Source: Trochalopteron elliotii (Eukaryota > Chordata > Aves > Passeriformes > Leiothrichidae). Taken from it: DNA of 64,000 nucleotides. The notes beneath the pieces were generated by a model. That model was not told where the DNA came from and ran no database searches. It saw nothing but the letters and a program-made list of their open reading frames with translations. A program made the translations under genes and the position numbers. Each line of letters opens with the position of its first letter. Position 1 is the first letter of the stretch. The stretch covers positions 40,875 to 104,874 of the forward strand of contig JANPWX010000360.1 in the NCBI GenBank assembly GCA_024734555.1. Direction: 5' to 3'. Of this stretch, positions 39,611 through 49,219 are shown piece after piece.

Positions 39611-39940
39611 GATAGGGCTCCTGCCTTCCTGCCTGCCTTCCTCCTTCCTTGCCTTCGTCCTTCCCTGCATTCCTGCCTGCCTTTCTCCTGCCTTCCTCCT
39701 CCCCTGCCTTCCTGCCTGCCTTCCTCCTTGCTTGTCTTCCTCCTTCCCTGCATTCCTGCCTGCCTTTCTCCTCCCCTGCCTTCCTCCTCCCCTGCCTTCC
39801 TGCCTGCCTTCCTACTTTCCCCCCTCCCTACTTTCCTCTCTTCCTGCCTTCCTGTCTGCTTTCCTCCCTCCCTGTCTGCCCGCTTTCCTCCCTCCCTCCC
39901 TCCCTGCCTGCCTGCTTTCCTCCCTCCCTGTCTCCCTTAC
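39611..39940. repeat. polypyrimidine (CCTT/CCTG)n low-complexity array
   Basis: About 330 bp made almost wholly of C and T with periodic G, built from TTCCT and TGCC units with longer-order repetition (CTGCCTTCCTGCCTGCCTTC recurs). It begins straight after the FSIP1 exon 1 donor. The long open frames in all three forward phases here arise from composition and are not genes. It is likely polymorphic and hard to assemble. Confidence 0.9.
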
Positions 39941-40049
39941 ACTGAAATAAAGACTTGTATTCACTCGAGCCCTCTGAGAATCGCCAGCACGTGTCATAAC
40001 ACACTGAGATGTCTAATTCCTGGGAATTCACACAGGGTTGTGGTGGTTT

Positions 40050-40073
40050 TTGTTTGTTTGTTTGTTTGTTTCA
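40050..40073. repeat. (GTTT)n microsatellite
   Basis: About six GTTT units in FSIP1 intron 1. Confidence 0.9.
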
Positions 40074-40577
40074 GAGTAACGTGCATGTCTGTGGTTTAAA
40101 CTCAGAATTAAACAAAGGTTGGGAATGTGAATGTTTAGATTTAGGAACTCCCCATTTGAACATAAGCAGCATTTCACTGTTTTAGTTGTGTACAAGATGT
40201 GTTTAAAATGCCTCATTCTTTTGTTGGTGCTAACTTTGTCAGTCCAATGATTTAAAAAAAAAGAAAAAGAAGAGCCATGATAATTCCTCTGTTGTGAGAT
40301 TACTTGTAAGATGTATTCAAAGTGTCTTTGATGGTAAGCACATTTGAATACTTTGGTTGGCTTGATGGTATAAATAGATATTTGTATGTATATTAAAACG
40401 CACGTACCTTAGTGGCAAGCTAAACTGGAAAAACCTTGCAACATGGAGTTGCTAGAAAGCATTTGAAACTTACACGATCTATATCTGAAATATTGCAGGG
40501 CTTGTAGTGTGTTTATTATGAAACTGTTCATTTGAAATTTTGTTTTTGCTGTTTTTTTTCCCGATTTTACGTAACAG

Positions 40578-40693
40578 GGGATATTACAAGTGGGAGCTTG
40601 GATGAAGTTTCAAGGTCTATATCTAGCTCAAGACCTAATTGTAGATCTTTAAATACATCTATGGAGTTAACACCAGAACCATGTTTGCAAAAG
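40578..40693 (+). CDS. FSIP1: FSIP1 exon 2 (first recognised coding exon)
   Basis: FSIP1 is the fibrous sheath interacting protein 1. In mammals it binds AKAP4 and is needed for sperm flagellum and acrosome formation. This exon reads GDITSGSLDEVSRS... and ends ...MELTPEPCLQK, matching the human N-terminus (MDIIKGNLDGISKP..., recalled) over its whole length. Acceptor AG at 40576-40577, donor AAG|GTAATT, entry phase 1, exit phase 0. The residue aligned with human Met1 is Gly (GGG), so the start codon is not here. An in-frame ATG at 40661 is the first visible alternative. The following exons in this window bring the total to 437 codons; the human protein is about 581 residues. Confidence 0.85.
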
Positions 40694-41041
40694 GTAATTT
40701 TTCTCTCCTTCAGCAGGTTAAAACCTCCATGCCTAATTCTTCATACTAGAATGCTAAAGAAGCATTATTAGGCTTTTTTAGTTGCATATGTACCTTAGTC
40801 TGGCAATCCCAAATCTGACAACCAGGGGAATTAGGATCTTGAGAATCAATGTGAAATCTAAGGAAGAGAGCTCTTTCTTAATATTTGTATCAAGCCTGAA
40901 AATGGTTCTTTTATTTAAGAAGTACACTGCAGTATTGTACAGAACTGTTGTTGTTCTTTGTGATAGCATGTGAGTATTGTGGTTATCTTCTTCACCCAAA
41001 ACATTCTTGTTTTCATGGTGGCAATAATTTGCATTTCCTAG
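40694..41041 (+). other. FSIP1: FSIP1 intron 2
   Basis: Short intron (348 bp) between AAG|GTAATT and TTCCTAG. Nothing else seen. Confidence 0.85.
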
Positions 41042-41228
41042 GTTGATTCACGTGTCAGTTTGTCTGATGGTTTTCAGAGAGGCAGTCTAGAATATTGCTG
41101 TCCAGCAGAAAACAAAGGTGATGACAGAGATAAATCTGATGTCCAGGAAGTAAGAACAGATCAGCAAACAGTGGAGAGTACGACCATTTCTCCTCAGAAG
41201 TGTATGTGGAATCCTGATGAGTTGTCGG
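41042..41228 (+). CDS. FSIP1: FSIP1 exon 3
   Basis: Encodes VDSRVSLSDGFQRG...DELS in phase 0 and exits in phase 1 (CGG|GTGAGA). It starts with Val-Asp as the human segment does and is Ser/Asp/Glu/Lys rich. Conservation is low, as in this acidic, probably disordered part of FSIP1 generally. Assigned mainly by position, frame and splice phase. Confidence 0.8.
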
Positions 41229-42059
41229 GTGAGACTGACTAAAACTCTTTTGTGTTGTGACTAGACCAAATATCAAGTTTTTATAGTTCAGGTAAAATTC
41301 TACTGATGGAGGGACTAGAGGTTGCAAATAGGCAAAATTCTGGAAAAGAAGATGTCAAAATCCATACCTTCACTTCTCTTCACTATTTGAAATCCACCTT
41401 TGAAAGAAATGTGTTATTACAGTATGTCAGTACAGTACAGTAAATTTCTTGTGGCAGCATAAGCTGTGATCTGGCTTAAAAGACAGGAAAACCCATCCAT
41501 GTGTGTTCCATGGAGTCATGTTAGAAAATGTTTTCATTAAGGTGTTTTTATCAAACTTTTCAGAGTAATCACAATCACTTGTTAGAAACATCCTAATAAT
41601 GGTCCACCTGTCCAAAAGCCTGGAATTTATGATTACAAGTTACAGTCTTTAACAACTGAACAATGTTAATGCTAATAAAATACTTGAAATATAAGTATGT
41701 AGTGTATCACTTTAATTGAAGCACTTGCAGAAGTGTTTCATGGCATTCTTCTGTCATTCTATAAATGGTAATGGATTAATGTTCTTGGGTGTCTGACTGT
41801 TTACAAATAGACATGCAAAGGCCAGTAAGTGAGGCAGATGTTTGGATACTGTCTTGAAATTTAGTTAAGATTTCATGACAGAAATGATAGAACTGGGATC
41901 AAAAGAAATCTCTTGATTCCTTCTCTTGTTTTTAACATGAGTTCTGGCATACTAGTACATACTATTTTGTAAACTAATCCACTGTAAGGGCTCTGTGGTG
42001 ATCCCTAATTGACAAAAGTGTATGTTTTATTGTGAAAGGCTTTTCCTTGTATATTTCAG

Positions 42060-42209
42060 GATGTAGCTCTAATTCAGATTCTGGAGATGAAAGCAATGAA
42101 ACACAGATATCGAAATTCTGTGAACCTTCCCCAGGACAACCAAGAAATGCAAAATCAGATATTACTTTACAGGCTTCGAAATCCTGTGAACCTAACCCAG
42201 GAAAACCAG
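42060..42209 (+). CDS. FSIP1: FSIP1 exon 4, with internal 22-residue repeat
   Basis: Acceptor TATTTCAG, donor CCAG|GTAATG, phase 1 in and out. It encodes GCSSNSDSGDESNETQI followed by a 22-residue unit (SKFCEPSPGQPRNAKS...) and the first half of a second, related unit (SKSCEPNPGKP). The donor lies in the middle of the second DNA copy. I do not recall this repeat in human FSIP1. Low-complexity, acidic then Pro/Lys-rich, probably disordered. Confidence 0.82.
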
Positions 42210-42241
42210 GTAATGCAAAATCAGATAGTACCTTTCAGTTG
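42110..42241 (+). repeat. FSIP1: 66-bp tandem duplication across FSIP1 exon 4/intron 4 boundary
   Basis: Unit 1 is 42110-42175, unit 2 is 42176-42241, about 80% identical. Length 66 keeps the reading frame. In unit 2 the sequence CCAG|GTAATG is the used donor; in unit 1 the same place reads CCAAGAAATG and is not a donor. Confidence 0.9.
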
Positions 42242-43568
42242 TATAAAATGAGCAGTGCAAAAAAACCCTTTTCCTTTTCTTGTTAACGGTTCTGAGAGAG
42301 TTTGTAATGGTTGTGTATTTGTGTGTATATTATGTAGTTATAAAAGAATACTGCAAATTAATCATGTATATGAATTGTGCTATTCAAGAGATATTGGATG
42401 AATTCTTTATTTAGAGATTGCTTTATGAATGGATATTCATTTTCTTTAACACTATAATAGAATTTGAGTTTTCCTTAGATTCAATCAGTCTAATAAGGCA
42501 GAATTCAGTGGTTATCCTATCCAGTGCAGCAGTGCTGGTCACCAAACATGATATAAATATCTACAAAACAGAAATTGGATAGAACTCAACCTAAAGCTTC
42601 ACTCAGTAGTTTAAGGTTTATGCCAATCTGCTGAGTTCAGGCCAGTTGAAATAAGTACTCCTTTTTTTACCATCTGTCCTTGGGTCCATCTGTCCTCTGT
42701 AGGTCACTTAGATTTTTATAGCTCTGCCCTTGTTGTATCCCTCATCTTTTTATGGCATGAGGTTGACCAATGCATCACAGTAAATGCTTGGATCAATGGC
42801 TGTGTAAAGCATTTGACCTCAACAGATTAGAAAATGAAATAGAGTGTTGCAGGACTCCAGAATTTGTAGGTCTGTGGGATTAGGGACAGTGCTACGAGTG
42901 TTTCCTCTACTCTTGATATGGAAGCCATAGACGAGTACAGAGCATGAGGATGCTATAGGAAGAGGAAAAGCTAAAACTTATAATTATAATACTCATATTT
43001 AGGGAAAAGAAGGAGACAATATAGAAATCTACTTTAATTAAGTAATGGTAGTTTCCATCATGTTTCACAGTTTTTCTTTTTTATAGCAACATTTTTCTAG
43101 AACCAGTATCAGAATCTGGTTTGGCTAAGACATAAGACTGAAACTTCTCTAATATTAAAGGCAGAGATATTACAGAGTCTCTCTTAACCCCAGAATTATT
43201 AATTTCAAAATGCATTCTACTAGTCAGGCTGAAAAAATTATTTTATATTTTTAAACTCAATGATTTTTTCTGATACTGTGGAGATGTCACTCTTCCATTA
43301 TAAATTTGAATCAAATCACTTGCCCAAAATAGGTGAGTTTTCCTCTCCCACACCTCCATATCCAACTGCTACAGCTCAGAGTTTGATTCAGCACTCTGTT
43401 GCAAAGACTTCTGTATTTTTCCCTGCTGCAAACAGGTTTAGAAATTAATATGTGCTTGAGAATGTTGTACTCTTATCTATGGGTATTGCCAAATTACTTT
43501 AACTGCTTTTTAGTGTTTGTTTTTTTGCCATGCTTCAAGCTAACATTAATTTAAAATATATCCTCCAG
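42210..43568 (+). other. FSIP1: FSIP1 intron 4
   Basis: A 1.36-kb A+T-rich intron. No repeat family or other gene recognised; the first 32 bp are the rest of the 66-bp duplication. Confidence 0.85.
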
Positions 43569-43741
43569 CAGACTCTTCCAACTTGGAATGTTCTGAAGAC
43601 ACAGATATAGATGCTCAGATTCAAGCAGCCTTAAAGAAAATGAATAAACTTGACACAATACTTGAAAAACAGCGTTTTAAGGAAAAAGCAGTTAAAAATC
43701 AAGGCAAAGAAATGAGGGCAATGCTCTGGGAGGAACTTCAG
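43569..43741 (+). CDS. FSIP1: FSIP1 exon 5 (conserved coiled-coil)
   Basis: Entered in phase 1 after CCTCCAG and left in phase 0 at CAG|GTTAGA. It encodes ADSSNLECSEDTDIDAQIQA followed by ALKKMNKLDTILEKQRFKEK and NQGKEMRAMLWEELQ. This is the best-conserved FSIP1 segment: human has [20 protein letters not shown] followed by KQGLEMRIKLWEEI (recalled). Heptad spacing of hydrophobic residues predicts a coiled coil for protein contacts. Confidence 0.95.
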
Positions 43742-44606
43742 GTTAGAAGTGTTCTGCCTATTTTGTGACTGATGTATCTTAGAGTACTATCTTACAGAAT
43801 TACTATATTTCACAGAAGCCTTATTGTTAAATAACTCACAGTTGGCTAGCTAAAATTAAGAAATGTATCTTAAAAAGTAAGATTGGGTAGTTTTTAATAC
43901 ATATCAGCTGGGAAAACTTTGAAAGAAGGATATGGTCCTTAAAACTTGATAAGATAAATTGCCAAATACACAGGTGTGGTGTTCTAGCACAGTATTATGC
44001 TTGAGTTCACCACTTGCAGGGAGGGTGAGGTTTGTCAAGAGGTAATGGCTGTGAACCCAAGCTGAAAAGCATTTATTCTGCTCAAGTGGGATCCGTCTGA
44101 GGCCCAGCTATTTCAGTACTGCCTGTTGTTGAAGAAATTAGAGATGCTGCCTGAAGAAGGCATAAGAATGCTAAAGCACAAATTCCTTTATCCTATCCCT
44201 ATCCTGGCCTCTAGCAGTTAAATGCCTTGAAACAAATTTGTATTTCCTCTGTTTTACATGAACAGAAATGTGAGTTGCTTAAAAACATGATTGGTTTGAC
44301 TGCATTTCATAATTTCATTGGATTTGGAGCCACATAGACATTATAGAACTTCTTTGTCTGGTGAAGTGGGTCTCCACATAAAAGACAATATGTAACAGAG
44401 GCTTTAAAGTTTCACCATACTTTTGTCATAACTTCAGGAGATATTCAGATAGCCTCAAGAAGAAAATAAAGTGAGAAGAGTAATTTTTAATAGGGTCTGT
44501 CTGAAGTTCATTAGATCTGATAAGCAGACAATGTATTTCACTTTAAAGAATTTACTTTAAATACATGGATGTATCTATACATACACAGTTTATTTCTTTT
44601 GACTAG
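43742..44606 (+). other. FSIP1: FSIP1 intron 5
   Basis: An 865-bp intron. No repeat or gene recognised. Confidence 0.85.
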
Positions 44607-44691
44607 TCCATCAGAACCACAGGAAGCCATGAGGAGGTAGAAAACACAAACCAGTTTTTAGCTTTGTTCTCATCGTGGCAAGATACAGCTG
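44607..44691 (+). CDS. FSIP1: FSIP1 exon 6
   Basis: Acceptor GACTAG, donor CTG|GTAAGT; 85 bp, phase 0 to 1. It encodes SIRTTGSHEEVENTNQFLAL and FSSWQDTA, matching human [20 protein letters not shown] at the same place. Not visible as a long open frame; found from splice sites and similarity. Confidence 0.88.
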
Positions 44692-46205
44692 GTAAGTAAA
44701 GAGAAAAAATTGTGGAACAGACTGTCTATTTTCTTTTTGGGGAGAGAATAAGGATTTGAGGTCTGAATGGCTTTTGCTTAGCAAAAGTCTCAGCTCAAAT
44801 GTTGGAACTACATGCATAATAATAGTAGCTAAAATATTTCAATAAATAATAATAAATATTTCAATAAATAAATAATGGTAGTTAAAATATTTCAACAAAA
44901 CTTACTATTTACAATGTAACCTGCTTTTATTTCTATGCTAAAGAAATATTCTATTCTATGTTCTGGTTACTAAGGCAAGAAAATAATTTGATATGGGTGA
45001 TATTTAGAGAGTCTCCAGTAGATGTCAGGATATATTAAAATAACAGTAGACAAGTAAGACTGTATGACTGCTAACTCCTTTGTTTCAAAAGTAACTCCTG
45101 TAGAAACAATGTGCATCACATGGTTTCTGGTGTACTGCACTGACAAAATTGCATAGTTTAGATTTATAGTTTTCCTCCAGCTTGATCTTTATCTTTTCTG
45201 CATCATGCTAGTGCCTTACTTTTCAGGTCTTATTTATTTATTTCAGGATTTAGTTAATTAAACTAATGTCTTGGTGGCTGCCCTGGTTGATACTGAAATG
45301 GAATATATTTCATATGTTTTGCTTTTCAGAACTTGAATTTGATGGAGCTTTATTAAGTAAATTATAGATGAGAGCTATTATAGCTTTTAATATAGCTGTG
45401 AAATCAAGCACAAGTTCAGGTGCAAAATCATTAATAACTTAAGTGTTCCAAGCCTTTCAGGCACAACAAAACCTTCTGACACACTCACAGCAGAAATGTA
45501 AATCAGGAGTTAATTAAACAGCACTAAATTCCTTACCCTATGCTCTGTTTCACAAAATCATTTGTTCAGTTGAGTCTATTACACCTCATTATTACTGGTT
45601 ATTCTATGTTTTTTTTCATTGTGAAAATCGCATGTAATTCATGGGGTTCTTTGCAATATGAGTCCTTTTCTGTAAGTGCTAGGTATATAGATGCTCTAAC
45701 TACTGCTCTAACTTTTATTTCCAGTTGACACATATGAATACTTCAATTGATTTATTATTTTTTTTTGAGTAACAGAAACAATTAGGATGCTTGAACACTG
45801 TTTTTCTAGACTATGCCCTTGACCTAAGCCACTTGGAAGTCTTAATAATTCATGCACAGGCAGACACCAGCTGTGAAAACCTGAATGCTTTTTTTTCATT
45901 CAAAGTTTTAGATGACTTGCCATGTGGTGTCTGTAGAGGCATTTGAACTTTAGGGCCTTGGGCTATATCTTTGAGAAGGTGATGAATTGTCTTCTATGGG
46001 CAGTAGTTGCTAAAAACAAGAACACAGCCTTAAGAAACAGCATACTTTACACTTTCCCCCTTCTTTATTTCTTGAGAAATACAGTGCCTATGTCATTTAT
46101 CCAAGTGAATTTCTTTACAAGTGTGAGGTCTTATAGTATGATACACATGATGCTAGATCTTTAAATACATTTCAATTGAATTTTACTGGAAAAAATTCCT
46201 TAGAG
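44692..46205 (+). other. FSIP1: FSIP1 intron 6
   Basis: A 1.5-kb A+T-rich intron, with only the local duplication near 44.82-44.90 kb. No gene or repeat family recognised. Confidence 0.85.
44818..44898. repeat. A+T-rich local duplication
   Basis: Two imperfect copies of TAGYTAAAATATTTCAAYAAA separated by AATAATAAATA-type sequence, in FSIP1 intron 6. Slippage-derived. Confidence 0.7.
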
Positions 46206-46304
46206 ATCCTTCCCATGATAAAGAAGATGAACTATGTACTTCAATATTTAACACACACATGAATCCTGAAGATTTTGATGCCCATAAAGCCCAAGAAAAC
46301 CAGG
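46206..46304 (+). CDS. FSIP1: FSIP1 exon 7
   Basis: Acceptor TTAGAG|ATCC, donor CAGG|GTAAGC; 99 bp, phase 1 to 1. It encodes DPSHDKEDELCTSIFNTHMN then PEDFDAHKAQENQ, matching human [22 protein letters not shown]. The AG two bases upstream (TTAG|AG) would put the exon out of frame, so the downstream AG is chosen. Confidence 0.88.
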
Positions 46305-47707
46305 GTAAGCTTTATTAATGATAGAGTTTGTATTTTTAAAAATGGCAAAACAACATGTACAATTAGTGGGTAATGAAGACTCAGCCTTTGTGGCAAGGCC
46401 AGTGAAATGGGAAAAAGCAAGGTTACTTACTGGAACAGTGACAATTCTTACCTTTTTTGCAAATGAAAGAAGAAAACAGCTTTGTGACTTATCTGAAACC
46501 TTTACTCAACATGGTGTTATAAATGATCAACTAGCCAATCGGATATAAAGAATAAATTTAATTTTTCCATTTTAAATCTATCTGGGACAGCCACAGGGAA
46601 CAACATTTGAATGTTGGGTGAAACAGCCGACTGACAGCAGGGTTGCTATCTCGCACTGTTCCACAATTTGCCAGTAGTTGAGTCCGAGTTCTTATACTGT
46701 ATTTTGTGCCTCCCGGCAGCAGAGGTATTGTGTTTTTTCAAATTCAAACCCAGTCTTTCACTTGATGATGAATCCTGAACAGATTTCCTGGTGCTGGGCT
46801 GCGTCTGAAAGGATTTTCCGGGAATCTTCTTTTGGGATGATGATGTCGTCAAATGCAGGGTCCACCCTCGAAATGGGTATCGATGTGTTGATGGTGGGTT
46901 GATGGTCCGGGTGCCCAAGATCTGATTAGCTCAAGGAGCTACATCCTGGCAAGCCACCCTCCTTTCTGGTGTAAATTGAGATGTTAGTTTGTATACAAAG
47001 CATGTCCTGGTACTTGGTGAACACCCATCCCAGTCTGGGAATTAAGGTTACTTTTTATACTCATAGGGTTATAGAAAATATACATTCTATCATCTGCTAT
47101 AACTTCCTTAAAAGTCTGAAAAACAGAATCATGCCCTTTTTTTGTCATGGATAGAAACCTATTGTTATTAGAATATCATGTGTCTGTTTAATAGATTTAC
47201 AGCTCTATGATGAGTTTTATTTTTTAACAAAATTTGTTTTATAAGCTGTTATAATAATATCAACTATATCATCTGTTTTTCAGCTGTTTTATTTAGAAAA
47301 ATGTACTTGATATGTCTCCAGATAATTCTGTGGTTTTCAAAAAAATTATTGTCTGGTTTTGTAATGATGAGAAAACTGCAACGATGATAGGGTTTGAAGG
47401 AATGCTGTGGCTTTTAAGGCCACCATGTTTAACATTTTTGAGGTCTGAAATCCAAAAGTATTTTAGCCTTTGTAACATTGAGTGATCTCATATAATAAAA
47501 AGTTGAAAATGAAATTAGATTTTGGCAATAGTATGTTTTAAAGATAACAATATTATTTACATAAATAATGAAAACATAATACAAAAAGTTTGTCTGATGG
47601 CTCTATATGTTTGCTAAAGATTTGAATGGGATTGATGTTGTTGCAATTCTTGTTGAATGAGAATAGAAATGATTATAATGTAGCAACTTTCCTTCCTCAA
47701 ACATCAG
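46305..47707 (+). other. FSIP1: FSIP1 intron 7
   Basis: A 1.4-kb intron that contains the antisense LTR at 46512-47059. The remainder is A+T rich with no other element recognised. Confidence 0.85.
46512..47059 (-). mobile_element. solo LTR (copy B of an LTR pair), antisense
   Basis: Collinear with the LTR at 23154-23703 across its whole length. On the - strand it has a TATAAG box (+ 46691-46696) and an ATTAAA signal about 130 nt later. The termini have decayed (TG to TA at the U3 end). It sits in FSIP1 intron 7, antisense to the gene, and ends about 650 bp before exon 8. No target duplication was found and no retroviral genes are attached. Confidence 0.7.
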
Positions 47708-47799
47708 ATTATCCAAGTGAATTAGAAACAGAAAAATCTGCAGAAAAAACACATAGCAAAAATAAAACCAGCCAGCATTTCGTTAAAAAGAACATTGAG
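47708..47799 (+). CDS. FSIP1: FSIP1 exon 8
   Basis: Acceptor CATCAG|AT, donor GAG|GTAAGC; 92 bp, phase 1 to 0. It encodes DYPSELETEKSAEKTHSKNK then TSQHFVKKNIE, aligning with human KHNQDFIKRNIE at its end. The charged, helical sequence continues into exon 9. Confidence 0.92.
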
Positions 47800-49111
47800 G
47801 TAAGCATTAAAGCATAAAACCATAACATTTTTTTAAATGTTAGCTAGAAATTAATCTATGAGTACTTTCAAAGACAGTTTTCTTTTAAAATCAGGAACTT
47901 TTGAAGCTAATTAGGCCTAAATGAAAAAATTAACTTTCTGTTTAAACTGCTATTTATGTCAGATTACTGTATTAGGCTGTTCTCAACTTGGATGCTCGTA
48001 TTGGTTAGGATAATTCTGCTTCTATGAATTGATAAAGACTACTGCAAACTGAATTGTTGTGTTTGTGCCTGGACATAGCTTTTTTTAAGGGCAATATCTT
48101 AAGACTTTTTAAAATTTTATTTACTGTTCAGTTAAAGGATGCTGTCCTGATGCATAAATAAGGGACAGATATACAGATTGTTTGTCTGTAGCCTGAATGG
48201 GACCACTCTTTGTCAGAAAATACATCCTGGGATTTTCCTGGGTTTTTTTCTCCTGTGAGGACCTAGTAGGTATCTTGATCTTTCATCCAATGAAAAATAT
48301 TTGCCTCCTTGCTATGTCAAAGACTAAGATAAGATTATAAATTTATTATATGTAGGCTGCTATATTTTTCTGTCAGAGTGATAACTTGTATTATGGAAAT
48401 AAACAAGATTTGGCTGTTAATTTCATAGAGTTTAAAACTTTGTTTTGGAGGTGTTTGAGTTAGTGGAGTTCTAAAGTGTCCTGGGTTGATGGTGCCTCCT
48501 ATCCCAATCGTGCAGCTTTATCTCTATGTACTACACTGTTATGTCTAACTGCTGCCCCCCGCCTCGGTGGGGTGTTTTGCAGTGGTGGGGCTACTTGTTC
48601 TTTTGTTTTGCTGCTAGCTTTTGCTTTGCTGCTAGCTTGGCTTGGCTGCAGGCTTTGCTATGCTGCTGGCTTTGCTTTTTGCTTTTGCTTTTGTTTTTTT
48701 TGCTTTTGCTGGTTTTCGCTGCTTTCGGTTTTTTTTTTCCTTTTTCCTCTCCCTTTTTTTTTCTCTCTTCCCCCCCATCCCCCCCGAAGATCATTGGACC
48801 AGCTCCGGACCTGACCTGGGAATATCTGGGGGTCCTCAATGCCTGAAAACAGAAGCTCTGCGCCCTCCCCTCACAGCAACTGCTTGAGTATTTTTCTTTT
48901 CCCTTGTGTTGGGGAGTGTCTTTGTTTATTTGTCAATAAATAGGTTTTTTCCACTTCTCCTCCGAGGAATTCCTTCTCAAACCCAGAGCTGGGGGGGGGG
49001 AAGGGGTGGTGGAGGTTTGTTTTCTGGGGGGCTCCTTCTGGAGACCTTCCCCTAATTTGTCCTAAACCAGGACATAAAGTATGGGTTTTTTTCTTTTTGT
49101 AAATATTTCAG
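47800..49111 (+). other. FSIP1: FSIP1 intron 8
   Basis: A 1.3-kb intron, nearly half of which is the solo LTR at 48477-49074. Only 37 bp separate the LTR from exon 9. Confidence 0.88.
48477..49074 (+). mobile_element. young solo LTR with perfect target-site duplication, sense
   Basis: A 598-bp element with TGTCCTGGG...CCAGGACA inverted termini, flanked by identical TAAAG (48472-48476 and 49075-49079). A 5-bp duplication fits ERVL-like or some ERV1-like integrases. Inside are a long pyrimidine-rich U3 with repeated GCTTTGCT/GCTGCTAGCTT motifs (48595-48780), AATAAA at 48935-48940 followed by GT/T-rich sequence, and the tail ending AATTTGTCCTAAACCAGGAC. The open frames of 98-112 codons here come from that composition. 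I associate these termini with songbird LTRs (recalled, unverified). Confidence 0.88.
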
Positions 49112-49219
49112 CTAGCAAAGGATTCAGGAAACCAATTTGTTATGCTTGAGGGAGAAAGGAAAAGACTAACTGAACTATTGAAAGACACAGAAAATGGAAC
49201 TGAATTGCAGGATCTTGAG
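49112..49219 (+). CDS. FSIP1: FSIP1 exon 9
   Basis: Acceptor AATATTTCAG, donor GAG|GTATGA; 108 bp, phase 0 both ends. It encodes LAKDSGNQFVMLEGERKRLT then ELLKDTENGTELQDLE, matching human [20 protein letters not shown] followed by ELLKDLDE, one of the most conserved FSIP1 blocks. Its upstream intron sequence has been displaced by an LTR. Confidence 0.94.

Noticed and set aside
39459..40099. Overlapping 98-170 codon open frames rich in Leu/Pro/Ser/Cys, and Arg/Glu/Gly frames on the opposite strand
   Set aside because: They are translations of the CCTT/CCTG low-complexity array; open in several phases because of composition.
48476..48887. Open frames rich in Leu/Phe/Ala/Cys suggesting a membrane protein
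   Set aside because: They lie in the pyrimidine-rich U3 of the solo LTR; all three forward phases and the reverse strand are open there.
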